Positions 1-11,230 of a stretch of 64,000 nucleotides of DNA are shown here, piece after piece; the first letter of the stretch is position 1, and each line of letters begins with the position of its first letter. Position numbers and translations under genes: made by a program. The notes beneath the pieces are model-generated. The model made no database searches. It saw only the letters and a list, made by a program, of their open reading frames with translations, and was not told where the DNA came from. This DNA is from Magnolia sinica (Eukaryota > Streptophyta > Magnoliopsida > Magnoliales > Magnoliaceae): assembly GCF_029962835.1 (NCBI RefSeq), contig NC_080577.1:7602501-7666500 (forward strand). The letters are read 5' to 3'.

Positions 1-775
1 CAAATTTCAACCGTTCGATCCCTGTGAAAGTGGCCTAACGGACAAATTAGCCCCTAAAATCCAGATTATGGGCCCACCTGCAATCTGGATATGCCTCAAA
101 TTTAGTCCCAACGGTTAAAAAAATATAAGAAAAGAGATAGACGGAACGGATTGTATATATACATCACGATGGATCCCACATGGCCAGTGCGTGTACACCA
201 TGTGCATGGCCATAAAAACCAAAAAAACGGGTCATCATGCGCTGACCCGTCTTCTTTGCGTTACCAGTTTCAGCGGACAGGCGTTCGTCAGTCAGTTTTC
301 ACCAGTGGGCCCCACTCATCATCCGTTTACAAGTTCTGGACCGTCCATCGCGTCCAGAGGGGAGGCTGGACCCCCGCCTAGGTGTCCTTCTATTCCCATG
401 CATGCACACACGTATAAATAGCGATCAAACGCAGGATGGACGGTGAAAGAAAAAATTGAATGGGCCGAACCAAAAGACTTACAGAAATACCCTTTTCCAG
501 TTAGTTTTTCGAGAGGAACGCAATGAACGGATTGAATTTTCCTTCTGAGGTCAATCTGGGACCCACCAGCCATCACAGCGCTAAATGCGCAGGCTCTGTT
601 TCGCAACAGAGCCTGTGGACGAATCTTGTGGGCCACCATCGTACATCAACGGTTTGATCCAGACCGTCCAAGAGAGTCCCTCATTCCATCTCATTCACGC
701 CTAGGTGACGGACTTGAAAAAGACAATGACGATTGGTTTTCAACCGTTCAAATGCCCAGTAGACGTCACCAAGAA
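1..775. other. Intergenic stretch, no gene seen
   Basis: No exon-like reading frame or RNA gene is recognisable. Short open frames here lack any family signature. Phrases such as 'gggcccacc' and 'gaccgtcc' recur, as in the degraded palindromic repeats found throughout the window. The last five bases, AAGAA at 771-775, are the left target duplication of the solo LTR that follows. Confidence 0.6.
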
Positions 776-3700
776 TGTAATGACCCGAAAAATTTCGTGC
801 CAAGACCCAAGTACTACCTCTATTTTCCTTAGAAGTTATTTGTGAGTTAATTAGCGTTAAATTCGATTACTTGTGAAATTAGCATCAATCACTTTAAATT
901 TGATCTGCAGGGCTCAAAACCTGTAGACTCGTTAGCGCTATGTTACTCTGAAATCTGGGATTCAACGCTAAATCCAGTTGCTCTTGGGAACTTTTAGAAG
1001 CTTTGGATCGGACCTAGACCGCGCGTCGAAAGTCTGATAGCGATTATCTTAGACAGTTATGGTCACCATGTTGGACTTGACCATCACCTCAAAAATCAAG
1101 TCCAGATAATGTCCTGGGTCGATTTGATTGAGTCCGGAGTAAAGAGTGTGAGAACGGTGAGAAATTAAATATAATTTTATGAAATCTGAGTCATGTCGCT
1201 TGCGCGACGATTTTAAGCAATCTGACCGTTGGATTCTGACCCAATTTCACCATCGGATCAGGGAAGATGGCTCAGGCATGTCATAGTGCTTGTGGACCTA
1301 ATCGAGATTCGGTAACCGTTGAATTGAGTGTAGTCCGCCACGGCTGATCTGTAAATTTGATCGGTACGAAAACTCAGCCAGACCTAGATCCATGGTCAAT
1401 GAGTTTAAGTCCGACCGCACGTGGAGAAAGGACCACCGAAAGTACTCCGTTGGATCGAGAGAGGCTTAATTTGGTTATAACCTAAGTATACCTTGGCCCT
1501 GGGGCTATTTTCACCAATGTTAGGCCTATATAAAGACCTTAAAACCCTCACTCTCTCTTCCATACGAATTTCCTAACCCTACCTAAGAAAGAGAGAGGAA
1601 AAGAGAGAGAGTGAGAGAAAAGTTAGTGAATCATCATAAGATTCTTTCCTGTTACTCTACATCCTTAAACCATCACTTTTGAATCGTTATTCCAGCGATT
1701 CTAAGTTCCTTCTTGGGTAAGTGAATCTAACCCTAATCTGTTTGGAGCTTAGAATAGTTTATGTGTTGATGTAGCTCATTTCTATTCTTGCCTTAGGTTA
1801 TCTAGTCGCCGTTGACGAAGACATATCGTCTAAATCAGTTCGCTGTGCTTTTTCTGGTTTAAGGTGCGGACTATATTCGTATAGGTTATGGTTTTCAAGG
1901 CTTTCAATGTCAGTTAATGGTTTATTCTTGTTATGGGTGCAATTTCACATGTCAAATGCTATGTTTATTTTGCATTCCTGATATGTATGTGTTATATTGA
2001 GATTTGTGTATTCTATGTATATGTATGAAGTATCGTATACGTATAAAATATGAACATGTATTTGCCATGATATTTGTCGTGTACTTGTGCTAATTGTATG
2101 TGTGTCAACTCCTTGGCAAAAGGAATTATCCAAATGCGTGTATTCCAACATACGTCATATATGTTGAACTATGTAGTCTAAGTGTTTGTAGAAATGTCTA
2201 AATGGTTTAAAGTGTAATATATTATCCTATTTGCGGGCGTTGAGAAGCGATTCTCAACTCTCCTATTGGTGTGTATGATTTCCTACATGCAAGTCACATT
2301 CTTTGTTGTTTAACTTCAAGTATTACTTATGTGTAAATCCATGTTAAGTTGATATTCTTCAAATGCTCACATACTACATGATTTGAATTGTTGTTCCATT
2401 ACTGTTCTAAATTGTATATGCATAGCTGTTATAATGGAATGTGTTTGGGACTATGAAATAGTCCAAGAAATCGGTAATCGGCCTTGAGTTCGTGGCTAAG
2501 GTTGCTTTCGCCATGAAGGACGTGATTTTACGAACCCGAGTCGTATTAGAGTTGTCGGCAGTGGTTTGGCCACACGGAGTGTTTGTGCACTCTATGTTGT
2601 TCAATCCAACGTGCGCTTGTGCTAGTCGAGTTCGTCAAGTAACCCGATTGTCCAATGTATGTTCACCATGTATGGACACTATTGTTTGAATCTAGGATAC
2701 CAAACTTACCGATGAAATCCCGTTAACCGTTGTACCTTGATCCGCTAAGACTCATGAGCCGGACATGGTGGTATGGGACACCGTGGTCGAGCTGTCGGCT
2801 TACGCTGGGGTGACGAGCCTCCCCGTAGTGACCAGTGAGCACACCAGACTCGTGAGCCGATTATGGTGGTATGGGACACTATATTCGTGCTGTCGGCCTA
2901 CATTGATTGGTGACGAGCACTTTGTAGTGACCTCGAGCATACCTTGATACTGCATTAGGGCGACGAGCCTTAGAGTAGTAACGAAGGTATGATAGGCGTG
3001 CATTGATGGGTGACGAGTCCTTTACAGCGACCTAAAACCATATGATCATATGAGATGGCCTAGGACTGACGACCCTAGAATGGATCACTGTGTGGAAATT
3101 GATATGAGAAAGGTACCTTAGCTTCCCAATCCTGCTGTATGAAAAGGACTAATAATAACTTGGTAATCATGTTCATGCACCGCATTTGCATGTGTGTGGA
3201 AGTCGTTGGCACTGCAGGAGGATATCATGCATAACGTAAGATAAAGACACTGAAGGAGTAAGGCGAGGGCATGCATCATTTATACATACATCCTTGCATT
3301 AACAAGAGTACTTTAGACTTGTTTAATTGTATTGCCTTACCATTACTGCTTAATTGATTTGATATCATGTTAACTTTTACGGTATTGTTCCACTGAGTTG
3401 ATCACTCACTCCCACGTTCTGGGGTGGTGTTTAAACACCAACCAGACTCTGTCTTAGATGCAGATGTTGACGCGTCCCCTAAGGCAGAGCAGGAGTTCGA
3501 GGATGATGAGGCCGTGTTTTCTTTTATACAGTTCTCAGGCGGGTTCTCGTGAGCCATGTCCTGATATATATGCGGGGATTCTGGGTTTTCCTTATAATTG
3601 CACTAGATGATGTCATTTAATACTTGTAATTTGAATATAAACACTTGTAAGTATGACCTGGCATGTATACGTATTTCAAGGACTTGCACATGTACACATA

Positions 3701-3889
3701 TGTTTCTTTAAGTCTTCCGCTTGCGTCTTTCACTTATCCCTGAATTATGTTTGCAGTTTGGCTTAATCTATTTCATGTTTTATGTACTCTTACAGACAAC
3801 ATACATCCATCATTAAATATGTTGCATAAGTGATGTTTTGAAACTCGGGAGCTGAGTTATGCTCGACCCCCGAATTTCAGGGCGTTACA
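776..3889 (+). mobile_element. Solo LTR of an LTR retrotransposon (probably Ty3/Gypsy)
   Basis: A 3,114-bp block begins TGTAATGACCCG and ends GGGCGTTACA (TG...CA ends). It is flanked by identical 5-bp repeats AAGAA at 771-775 and 3890-3894, as expected for LTR-retrotransposon integration. No internal retrotransposon genes follow, so it is best read as a solo LTR left by LTR-LTR recombination. A TATA-like TATATAAA at 1527-1534, followed by a CT/GA-rich leader, suggests the promoter and plus orientation. A 98-bp tandem duplication lies inside. The length suggests a Gypsy family with very long LTRs; the family call is inference. Age cannot be estimated without a partner LTR. The intact target repeats argue that the insertion is not extremely old. 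Confidence 0.85.
2751..2946 (+). repeat. 98-bp tandem duplication inside the solo LTR
   Basis: Two diverged units begin CTCATGAGCC (2751) and CTCGTGAGCC (2849). Both contain TGGTGGTATGGGACAC, a 'ctgtcggc' block and a 'gtgacgagc' block. A third, weaker 'gacgagcc' echo follows to about 3070. It lies in the part of the LTR downstream of the TATA-like box. Confidence 0.75.
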
Positions 3890-3894
3890 AAGAA

Positions 3895-5015
3895 AGAGTC
3901 CGTGGGCCACACCAAATCGGAGCCAAAATCAACATATCTGATTGGATTTTCGAGCCGCATCCTATGGAAGGAGTAGATTTTTCCATCGACTGCAATTGAA
4001 GAACCAACGCACGTATCTTATGTTGCTGATGCGTAAAACGTCTGCACCTGCTGTGCGTAAAGAAGACGCCATCTTCACCGCTTCTCTATGCGGAAGTTCT
4101 CACCGACCGACTTGTTTGTGTTATAAAGAGGAGAAGCTTGTAGCACCAAAGGAGGGCTGGAAGGAGGGATTCCAAGGGGAAGCTTGGCTTGGCTGGACGT
4201 GAAGCAAAAGAGCAGAGAGAGAGTTGTTGAATTTTTATTTGTTTAATTCTTTTTTTTCCATGATTATTTTTGAGAGATTTAACCCCATCATGTTGGGCTA
4301 AACCTCTTAGCTAGGGCTAAGAGGTGAAGCTTGTAGCGTGATGGGGAGACTTGTTGTTTATGCCTTTTTGTTTAAATTGAATTGAACTTGATACCAGTTT
4401 AATTAAGGAAATGTTTTCAGTTTTTAATGGTCTGTTGTGACTAAAATTACAACGGGTCTACAATAATTTTGAGCATATTCCCTTCCTTCTTTTGATTATG
4501 ATATCAGGAAGCCCTGCTGTTCACCATCGTCTCCTTGGCATGGTTGGATGACAAAACCTTTCCTAACCCTCATATCATGTTGATTGATTTTAATTAGTTT
4601 AATTCCGTTGTTTACTTTGTCTCCTGGGCATGGTTTGGTAATGAAATCCATTTTAATTCATATACCTTTCATCTCTTGAAAACTATATCAAAAGAAGTTC
4701 AGTTGATTTTCATGGTTACACCCTTCATTAGATAAAGATGAGACTATAAGTCCAGTTGAGTTCTTGAAACAGGCATAAGATCCCCCTGATCTCTACAAGT
4801 GGATCCTCTGAATCCCTAGTTTCCTACCTTTGAATTCTTTAAGTTTTAAATTAATATTTCACCATTATTTTCTCAAATTCATTCGATTTAGATTTCATCT
4901 TAGTCTAGTTCTAGTCCTACTTAGTTTCAGATTATGTACAGGTTTCAATCCATTGGGATTCGACCTAGGTCTCACCGAGTTTATTACTACATCACAACCC
5001 TATACTTGGGGAGTG
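3895..5015 (+). mobile_element. LTR-like remnant, Ty3/Gypsy type
   Basis: No gene is seen. The stretch ends in a block reading GGGATTCGACCTAGGTCTCA (4958-4977), followed by 'accgagtttattactacatc' and 'acttggggagtgaaca'. This resembles the 3' end of LTRs from Athila/Tat-like plant Gypsy elements as I remember them. The body is AT-rich with 'cctaaccctcatatcatg'-type text and no coding frame. The left boundary is unresolved. It abuts the solo LTR's right target repeat at one end and the Harbinger Myb-like fragment at the other. It is a broken remnant. Confidence 0.4.
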
Positions 5016-5029
5016 AACAATAGTCACAT

Positions 5030-5300
5030 GTGTATGTTTTGTTACCACATCAGCCGCTACTTGATACGCTTCTCTCTTGAAGCCATTGTCTGCTTTTCAT
5101 CCCATTACAATTTGTTCCATTAAAGTGTCAAATAGTACTTCATCCATTGGTTTAGTCCATTTGACCTTCGCTACCCGGGACAATGGTTCTGCAAGTGATT
5201 TCATCGTCTTCTCACGAGGTGAACTTCGAGTTGGTGTCACTACAGACCTAATTGGTGACTGTATCGGTGTCGATGCATCGATAGGTGAAGAAATCGACAT
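5030..5300 (-). pseudogene. PIF/Harbinger ORF1 remnant (Myb/SANT-like DNA-binding protein)
   Basis: Read on the minus strand from 5300, the translation starts MSISSPIDASTP and reaches KVKWTKPMDEVLFDTLMEQ. This is the start of the Myb/SANT-like domain found in ORF1 proteins of plant PIF/Harbinger transposons, which help the transposase bind termini and enter the nucleus. After one in-frame TGA at about 5094 the same frame continues KADNGFKREAYQVAADVV, the expected next part of the domain. The piece then runs into LTR-like sequence near 5015, so it is truncated. It lies about 200 bp downstream of the transposase remnant on the same strand, consistent with one two-gene element. Confidence in the domain is good; the element's termini were not found. 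Confidence 0.65.
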
Positions 5301-5510
5301 TGGACCTACGCATATGACGCACAGTTACATGTTGCATCGATGCATTTTTTAAGGTAACACAAATTAATTTTTAAAAAAAGAATGTCTATAACCTGGTTAT
5401 CAAAATAGAAAATGTTGTATAATTTCAAGACACTTAATAGTATTTCCTTTATTCATGCATACTTTGTGCTACATTAATCAAAACATTCATATATTAAGAG
5501 ATATAATACG

Positions 5511-6900
5511 CTATCTAGTCCTACTATTTTGTTGTGAATCTACCCACATCAGTCGCGCAATATCATCTCGCACTCTAACCCACACTTCTTTCTCTCTTTG
5601 AGTGGTTCGAAGTAACCATTGGCTTTCATCGTTTGTTAAGACTTCATGTGGTGTAAGGTTATTATCCACATCATTTACTGGTATATCCGAATCTTGTAGA
5701 TCTTGATGATTCTGACAATTTGATCGTATGAAATTGTGCAAGACACAACAAACTATCATAATTTTCACTTGTGTATAGAAGGGATACTGAATCGCCATTT
5801 TCAAAATCAGAAATCTGGCCTTAATTACGCCGAAACAACTTTCTATGGCATTGCGTAGCTGCTCATGTCGATAGTTAAGTAGCTCCTTCATGTTTGCTGG
5901 TGCTCTCCCAGTTCGATACTCTTTCAAATGGTATCTAACTCCCATGGTAAGGAGCTATAAATCCTAGTGAATGAGCATATCCAGCATTGACGACGTAATA
6001 CTTGCCTACACATTTAAATGATGGCTTTATTAAGGGTCCACTCGAAGCATGATTTCGTAAAGAAAAGTAGGTAAAATGGTTAAGATCACTAAGGACTACC
6101 AGTTGGAACAATCAAATGATCATTAGTGCGACTCAGAGCATTGTGTAGCACCCTCACGTCTAAGGCAGAACCTTCCAACCTGACCAATACATATAAAATC
6201 TTCATATCAAATGAACACGCCGCTGTACGTTTTGAGACAAGACACCTTTCCTGTTGCAGAAACTGACATGTGTCCCATCAATTGTGCCAACACAATCCTA
6301 GTTGCATTTTATGACATTTCAAAAGGCAGAAGAATGCATTTGAATAGTTGTGTATGAACAATGATATATAAAAAATAAACCTTAAGTGATAATATGATAC
6401 CGCCCAATTTAAGTTTGTTTGAATCTCAACGGGTGTCTCTTGTCTGGTTTGATTAACGTAATGAGGATATAGTGACACCAATACATCTAGTACGCGGTTA
6501 AAATGGCGGCTTACGGTTTCACCCGATCAAATGAATCTGTGTCCTATCACCCGATTTTGAACGTTATGACCAACTGTGTGTAGGAAAATAACAAGTTGTT
6601 CTTCTAGACTGATGTAACGAGTATCTGTAAGATATGTCTTCTCGCATATTTCATTACATAGTGCAAAAAATGCTTCCCAACTCATTCTTAGTTGAGTAAA
6701 ACAATCCCGGTCACTGGACCGAATGATTGAGTTTATAAACCACGCCCGTTCATCCTCTCTGTGACGTGCCGACTATTTGAACATGTAATCTCGACAGTAT
6801 TCGCCTACCGCGGCCACGCAAGCTGCTATTGCTTGCATAACAATGGTTCTTTCCATTTCTTCATCCTCTTCACTATCCACATTGAGGACTGGATCACTTA
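5511..6900 (-). pseudogene. PIF/Harbinger transposase remnant (DDE superfamily, HARBI1-like)
   Basis: On the minus strand the family blocks appear in order. The N-terminal helix-turn-helix region lies near 6780-6480 (LRMSWEAFFALC, LVIFLHTVGHNVQNRVIGH, ETVSRHFNRVLDVLVSLYPH). DCVGTIDGTHV with the first catalytic Asp is near 6290. LEGSALDVRVLHNAL carries another conserved acidic residue. KYYVVNAGYAHSLGFIAPYH is near 6010-5945, and a clean C-terminal frame (5945-5511) contains RYHLKEY, SCFGVIKARFLILK and VCCVLHNFI. The gene is dead. An Arg codon before SGETV reads TGA, an extra G at about 5943 shifts the frame between APYHG and VRYHL, other stops occur, and the usual VDAGY is VNAGY. Family members move DNA by cut-and-paste with 3-bp TTA/TAA target duplications. 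The partner ORF1 remnant lies just downstream. Confidence 0.85.
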
Positions 6901-9442
6901 CACTTAGCTGTGGGAAGTTGTGTTTAATATAAATCACTAGTCTTTTTCATATGACCAATATCAATAATCCTTAAATATTCTAGTGTCCATACAATATTTA
7001 TTAAGCACTCATCTTGGAGATACTATTGTGATGGAATGGTGGGATTGAGAATGATGTAGAGAGTAGTTCTCGATAGAACTATTCATTTTTCGAAATGAAC
7101 CAAAATTGGAGAAAAAATAATAATAAATTTGGGACTTCATCCGTGTGTACCTAATTGGGATCTCATCCCTACTAAGGACTCGATTTGTACAATGTTTCAA
7201 CCTAGGAGATCCTACTGAATGCTTCATTCAAAGTGAGACCCACCATAACATAAGCCCTGATCACTGAACCATGGAACTCGCTTGTACAACTAAAAACCAA
7301 GTGAAGCCATGCCGATGATTTGGGGGCGTTTGCATGAAATCATCAGTTGCATCTCTGGCCTTTTTGTCTTGTCTACACTAGTTCAGTTAGATTGCATTCT
7401 ATGCCATTAGTTGACCTTTAATTAGACATTACCTGCCGTTTCCATTGACAAGAATGCATAAATTTAAAGAAAATAAAAAAACAAAACAAACAAACATTGG
7501 AAAATAACATTATCATGGGTCGTCCTATTCCTTCAAGGATATTAACCATGCTACAGAGGTAAACCCCTATCATTACTTTCTTGTTTCCTATTTCGACTTT
7601 CAACATTTGGGTAACTACAATAACAAACATTCTGAAATGAGATACAAACAACATCCATTTCTCTCACAACTACAGATTCGAGACATGGTTTGTGCCAAAT
7701 CAAAGTGTTATTCTCATGTCCTAGACTTGCATTGGGCAATCATAAGGAAAAAGGAAGTCATTTGCAATGACATTATCATTTCTTACAGACAATTAAGTAA
7801 TTCATTCCATTGTTCCCTTAAGTGACAAGCAATGGTAGCTGAACAGGTTGCACAAGTGCCAGCTATCAAAGTGTCTTGCATGGCGGTAAACTCCCTGATT
7901 GTAAACACATGGGCACTTCCTTAAATGCATATTTAATAAATAAACGAATTGATGAAATAAAGAAAAGATGCCTTTAAAAAATATATATGAAATACAGAAA
8001 AGAAAACAATTGAAAATGAGCATTCATTTAGTACCAACCAAAACCAATTAGCAGTGTCCTGAACACTAAAAAATAATCAATAACTTAAACTTGGAAAATC
8101 ATACAATAATTATCCATAGAAATAGTAGTTTGTTAGGAAAAATCCAGAGATCCCAGTGAGAAAACATAACAAAATGACTTAGAATTATTTGTTATATCGA
8201 TTGACCAAAATTATTTATCATGACTTGGAGCAACATAACAAGAAGAGATCCCGTGGTGTATGACCAAAATTATCATAGAATACAAAGTTTTTTCAGTTTC
8301 CCCGACAATGCATGGGTACAGATTTCCATAAAAAGATTCTAAAAATTGTAAAACAGAGAAAATTCATATGTATTATTCTGAACTCCAAAATTGGGCATTT
8401 ATGTATTGTACTGGCAAGGAGCTATTTCATGTCCACGTGACAAACCATTGAAATACTTCAAAGAACCAAGTTCAAGCTTGAATCCTACTTTAAGTTCTTG
8501 AAGGTCATTGACAACAAATTAAGACCACATACAGTGAAGAGTAGAAACAAGAAACTATATGCAAAAAACCGTTTTGTGCTTTGTACAATTTACCAATAAG
8601 AGAAACATGCTCAGCTGCAAATATTAATCAATTAGGTCCTTCAATCAATATTAATTGACAATTACAGATTGATCAATTCGAAGCAAAGCTTCTTTCACTT
8701 TAAGTGATTAATAACTATAAAGTAACAAATTTCTAACAACTACTTGAATGCAACAAAACATGCATTTGAAATAACCATATGGTCTTCCAAACAACAATTA
8801 GTTCCAAACAGCATACCCAGTTCCAAACATATCCGATCTTTCTATCTGTCCGGCCTTGCTGTTCATAGTCATTGGTCTAAAAACAAGTCATCTTGTTCCT
8901 CACATGGGCCACACCATACAAAAGAATGGCCAAAACAATTCTTTCTAGCAATAATTTTTTGTACATCCAGTCCATTTGAGAATACATCTAGAACGCCAGG
9001 CCCACCGTTACCCACATGATGGAAAGCTTGGATCTCACACATGCATCTGATGTTAGCATGCGTGCTTGCATGTGGATGGACAGGGCTCTATAGGCGTGTG
9101 GGCTTAGGAAACTTGTTAGTGGTGGGCAATGAGATCGATGTCCCAACTACTAAGACAATTTCAGGCAAGAAAAATGGTTTATAAAATCCAAACCTCCTGG
9201 CAGTTATTGTGATTTACCCAACCAATTATCAAGACCTCAATTTATATAAATTGGGTCATCTTGGTCATGTGGAGCATTTTCATGATAAATGGTTTCCAAT
9301 TCCTCAAAAGAAGTTGAAAATTCCAATCCAGCAGTGAACCCACCCAAAAATTGATTTCAAGACATGTTTATCAACAAAAACGGGGCACAAACACAACAAA
9401 GGTTGCAAATCCCCATTTTCTATGAGTTGGTTCGGATACCTA
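6901..9442. other. AT-rich intergenic stretch, no gene seen
   Basis: Roughly 2.5 kb without a recognisable exon, RNA gene or transposon core on either strand. Open frames up to 91 codons occur but show no motif. A 'GGGGGCGTTTGCATG' near 7321 and 'GGCCAAACACGCCCTAAA' near 9890 look like MITE-type ends, but I could not pair them convincingly. Confidence 0.5.
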
Positions 9443-9568
9443 CCTACAAACGGTGATCGTCAACACCTTGGCTATGAACGACGGGGAAGAAGAATGACTT
9501 CTCAACCTACGAACAGTGACCGTCAACACCCTGGCTAGTGATGCCAGTGAAGAAAAATGACCTCTCGA
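9443..9568 (+). repeat. 63-bp tandem duplication
   Basis: Two units begin 'cctacaaacggtgatcgtca' (9443) and 'cctacgaacagtgaccgtca' (9506). They continue in parallel through 'acacc.tggcta' and 'gaagaa.aatgac.tctc'. Divergence between them is modest. There is no coding signal. Confidence 0.75.
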
Positions 9569-9999
9569 TTTTCTGCCTATCCCCACAAACCAGCACCTCT
9601 TAATTTATATGGACATGCACGGCAACCATGGCTTGGAGTTGTCCCTTCCATCACCCGACCAGTTCTCCTGCGCCCACCGTCTGAAGACCGTCCTTCCATC
9701 CCATCGTGAATCCCATGGGATATCGAGGGATGGTGAAAATGGCAGAGGGATTTGCCGAATCTGACTCCCATTCCATGTGCTGTTTACGAGGGCAGCGCCA
9801 GGAGAAGTACACTAACTGTCCAAACAGTCGGTGGGATAGGATGTAAGCTGATAACCCTCGTATGTCGTCTTAATTCCATATCCAGCACCCGGCCAAACAC
9901 GCCCTAAAGATGTCAATAAAATGGCATGGATCGTGGCAAGGTTGAAACTCACATAAGGATTATCTAAAAGGTTTTTTTATTATCCAGAAACGAAACGTT

Positions 10000-11230
10000 T
10001 ACTCCCTGCAGTACAACAAAGGGCCTTAATTGTTGAAATAGCGTCATTTGAAACGTCGGCAAATGAGCCGCTATATGATGAGGCTGAGTACCGGGACTAA
10101 TCGATTAATACGGAAGATCTCACTGCACTACTTGATCTTAGACAACAACTTAAGTCTTGTACAGAAAATGGGTCGATAGTCTTCTCCTTAAGTGTTTAGG
10201 AGAAGACGAAACCATGGTAGTCATTGGTGAAGTACATGAAGGCACCGTGGAGCACATCAGGCAGGTCAAAAGATGTGTTGATTAATCCAAAGGCATGGTT
10301 ACTACTGGCCGGCTATTCAGAATCCGCTTGTATGAAGTATGCAAAGGGATATCAGGTATAGTGCACGTCTTAGCATCAAAGCTACATTCGATCATGAAAC
10401 CATGGCCTTTTTAAGGTTGGGTTATTGACATCATATGACAGATATATTTACTTTCCTCAAAACATCAGAATTTCATCATTGTAGCAACCGATTACTTTAC
10501 CAAATAGGTGAAAGTGCACCAACGAAAGGAGTTGGAAAAGTAAAAGTTATGAATTTTATTAAAAAAAACATATCATTCACCCGTTCGACATTCTTGGGAT
10601 GATTATAGTAAACAGGAGAGCAACTTTCTCATGAGGAAAAATACAAGCTTTTACAGCCGCATACAAGTTCAAGTTTGTGTATTCTACACCATATTATGTT
10701 CAAGCAAATGGACAAATCGAGTCTACTAATAAGATCCTAAAGAATAGCATTAAATAGATGATAAGGGATAATCCGCGATCGTGGCATACAACATTGTCTA
10801 AAGTATTATAGGCTTACAAGACTTCACGAAGGACCAATACAGGGATGCTATATTACCCATTGAGGTTAACATTTCATCTTTAAGGGTAGCATACCAGCAC
10901 AAGCTAACCCGTGAAGAAGTTACTGAGTCCATGTTTATGAAGCTAAAAGAGCTAGACAATGTTCGAATGTAGGCCCTGAATAATCTGGAGGTTCATAAAC
11001 TCAAAGTCGCTAGATCCTACAACAAGAAAGTAAAGGGGAAAAGCTTTTCTGAATGAGAGTTAGTGTAGAAGACCAAGCTACCGATTAAAGCGAATGGAGA
11101 GAAGTATGGTAAGTGGTCGCTAACATGGGAAAGACCGTTAAGAGTTAAGAAAGTCGTACGCGGATGAGCATATCTATAGTAAGAAATGGATGGCTGAGAA
11201 AGCAGAAATTCTATTAACGATCAATATTTA
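10000..11230 (+). mobile_element. Ty3/Gypsy retrotransposon fossil (integrase region)
   Basis: The plus-strand translation, in several pieces, recalls the end of a Gypsy polyprotein. A zinc-binding-like stretch with GEVHEGTVEHIRQV is followed by LHSIMKPWPF, then an integrase core piece with IIVATDYFTK, then YYVQANGQIESTN, and finally a C-terminal part with NPRSWHTTLSK and LEVHKLKVARSYNKKVKGK. It is broken at many places and old in appearance. Only the 3' part of pol is recognisable, and gag, protease and reverse transcriptase are not seen. LTR boundaries are unresolved. Confidence 0.75.

Noticed and set aside
7321-9900. A possible 2.6 kb element between GGGGGCGTTTGCATG and GGCCAAACACGCCC
   Set aside because: Inverted similarity does not continue inward and no target duplication is found.
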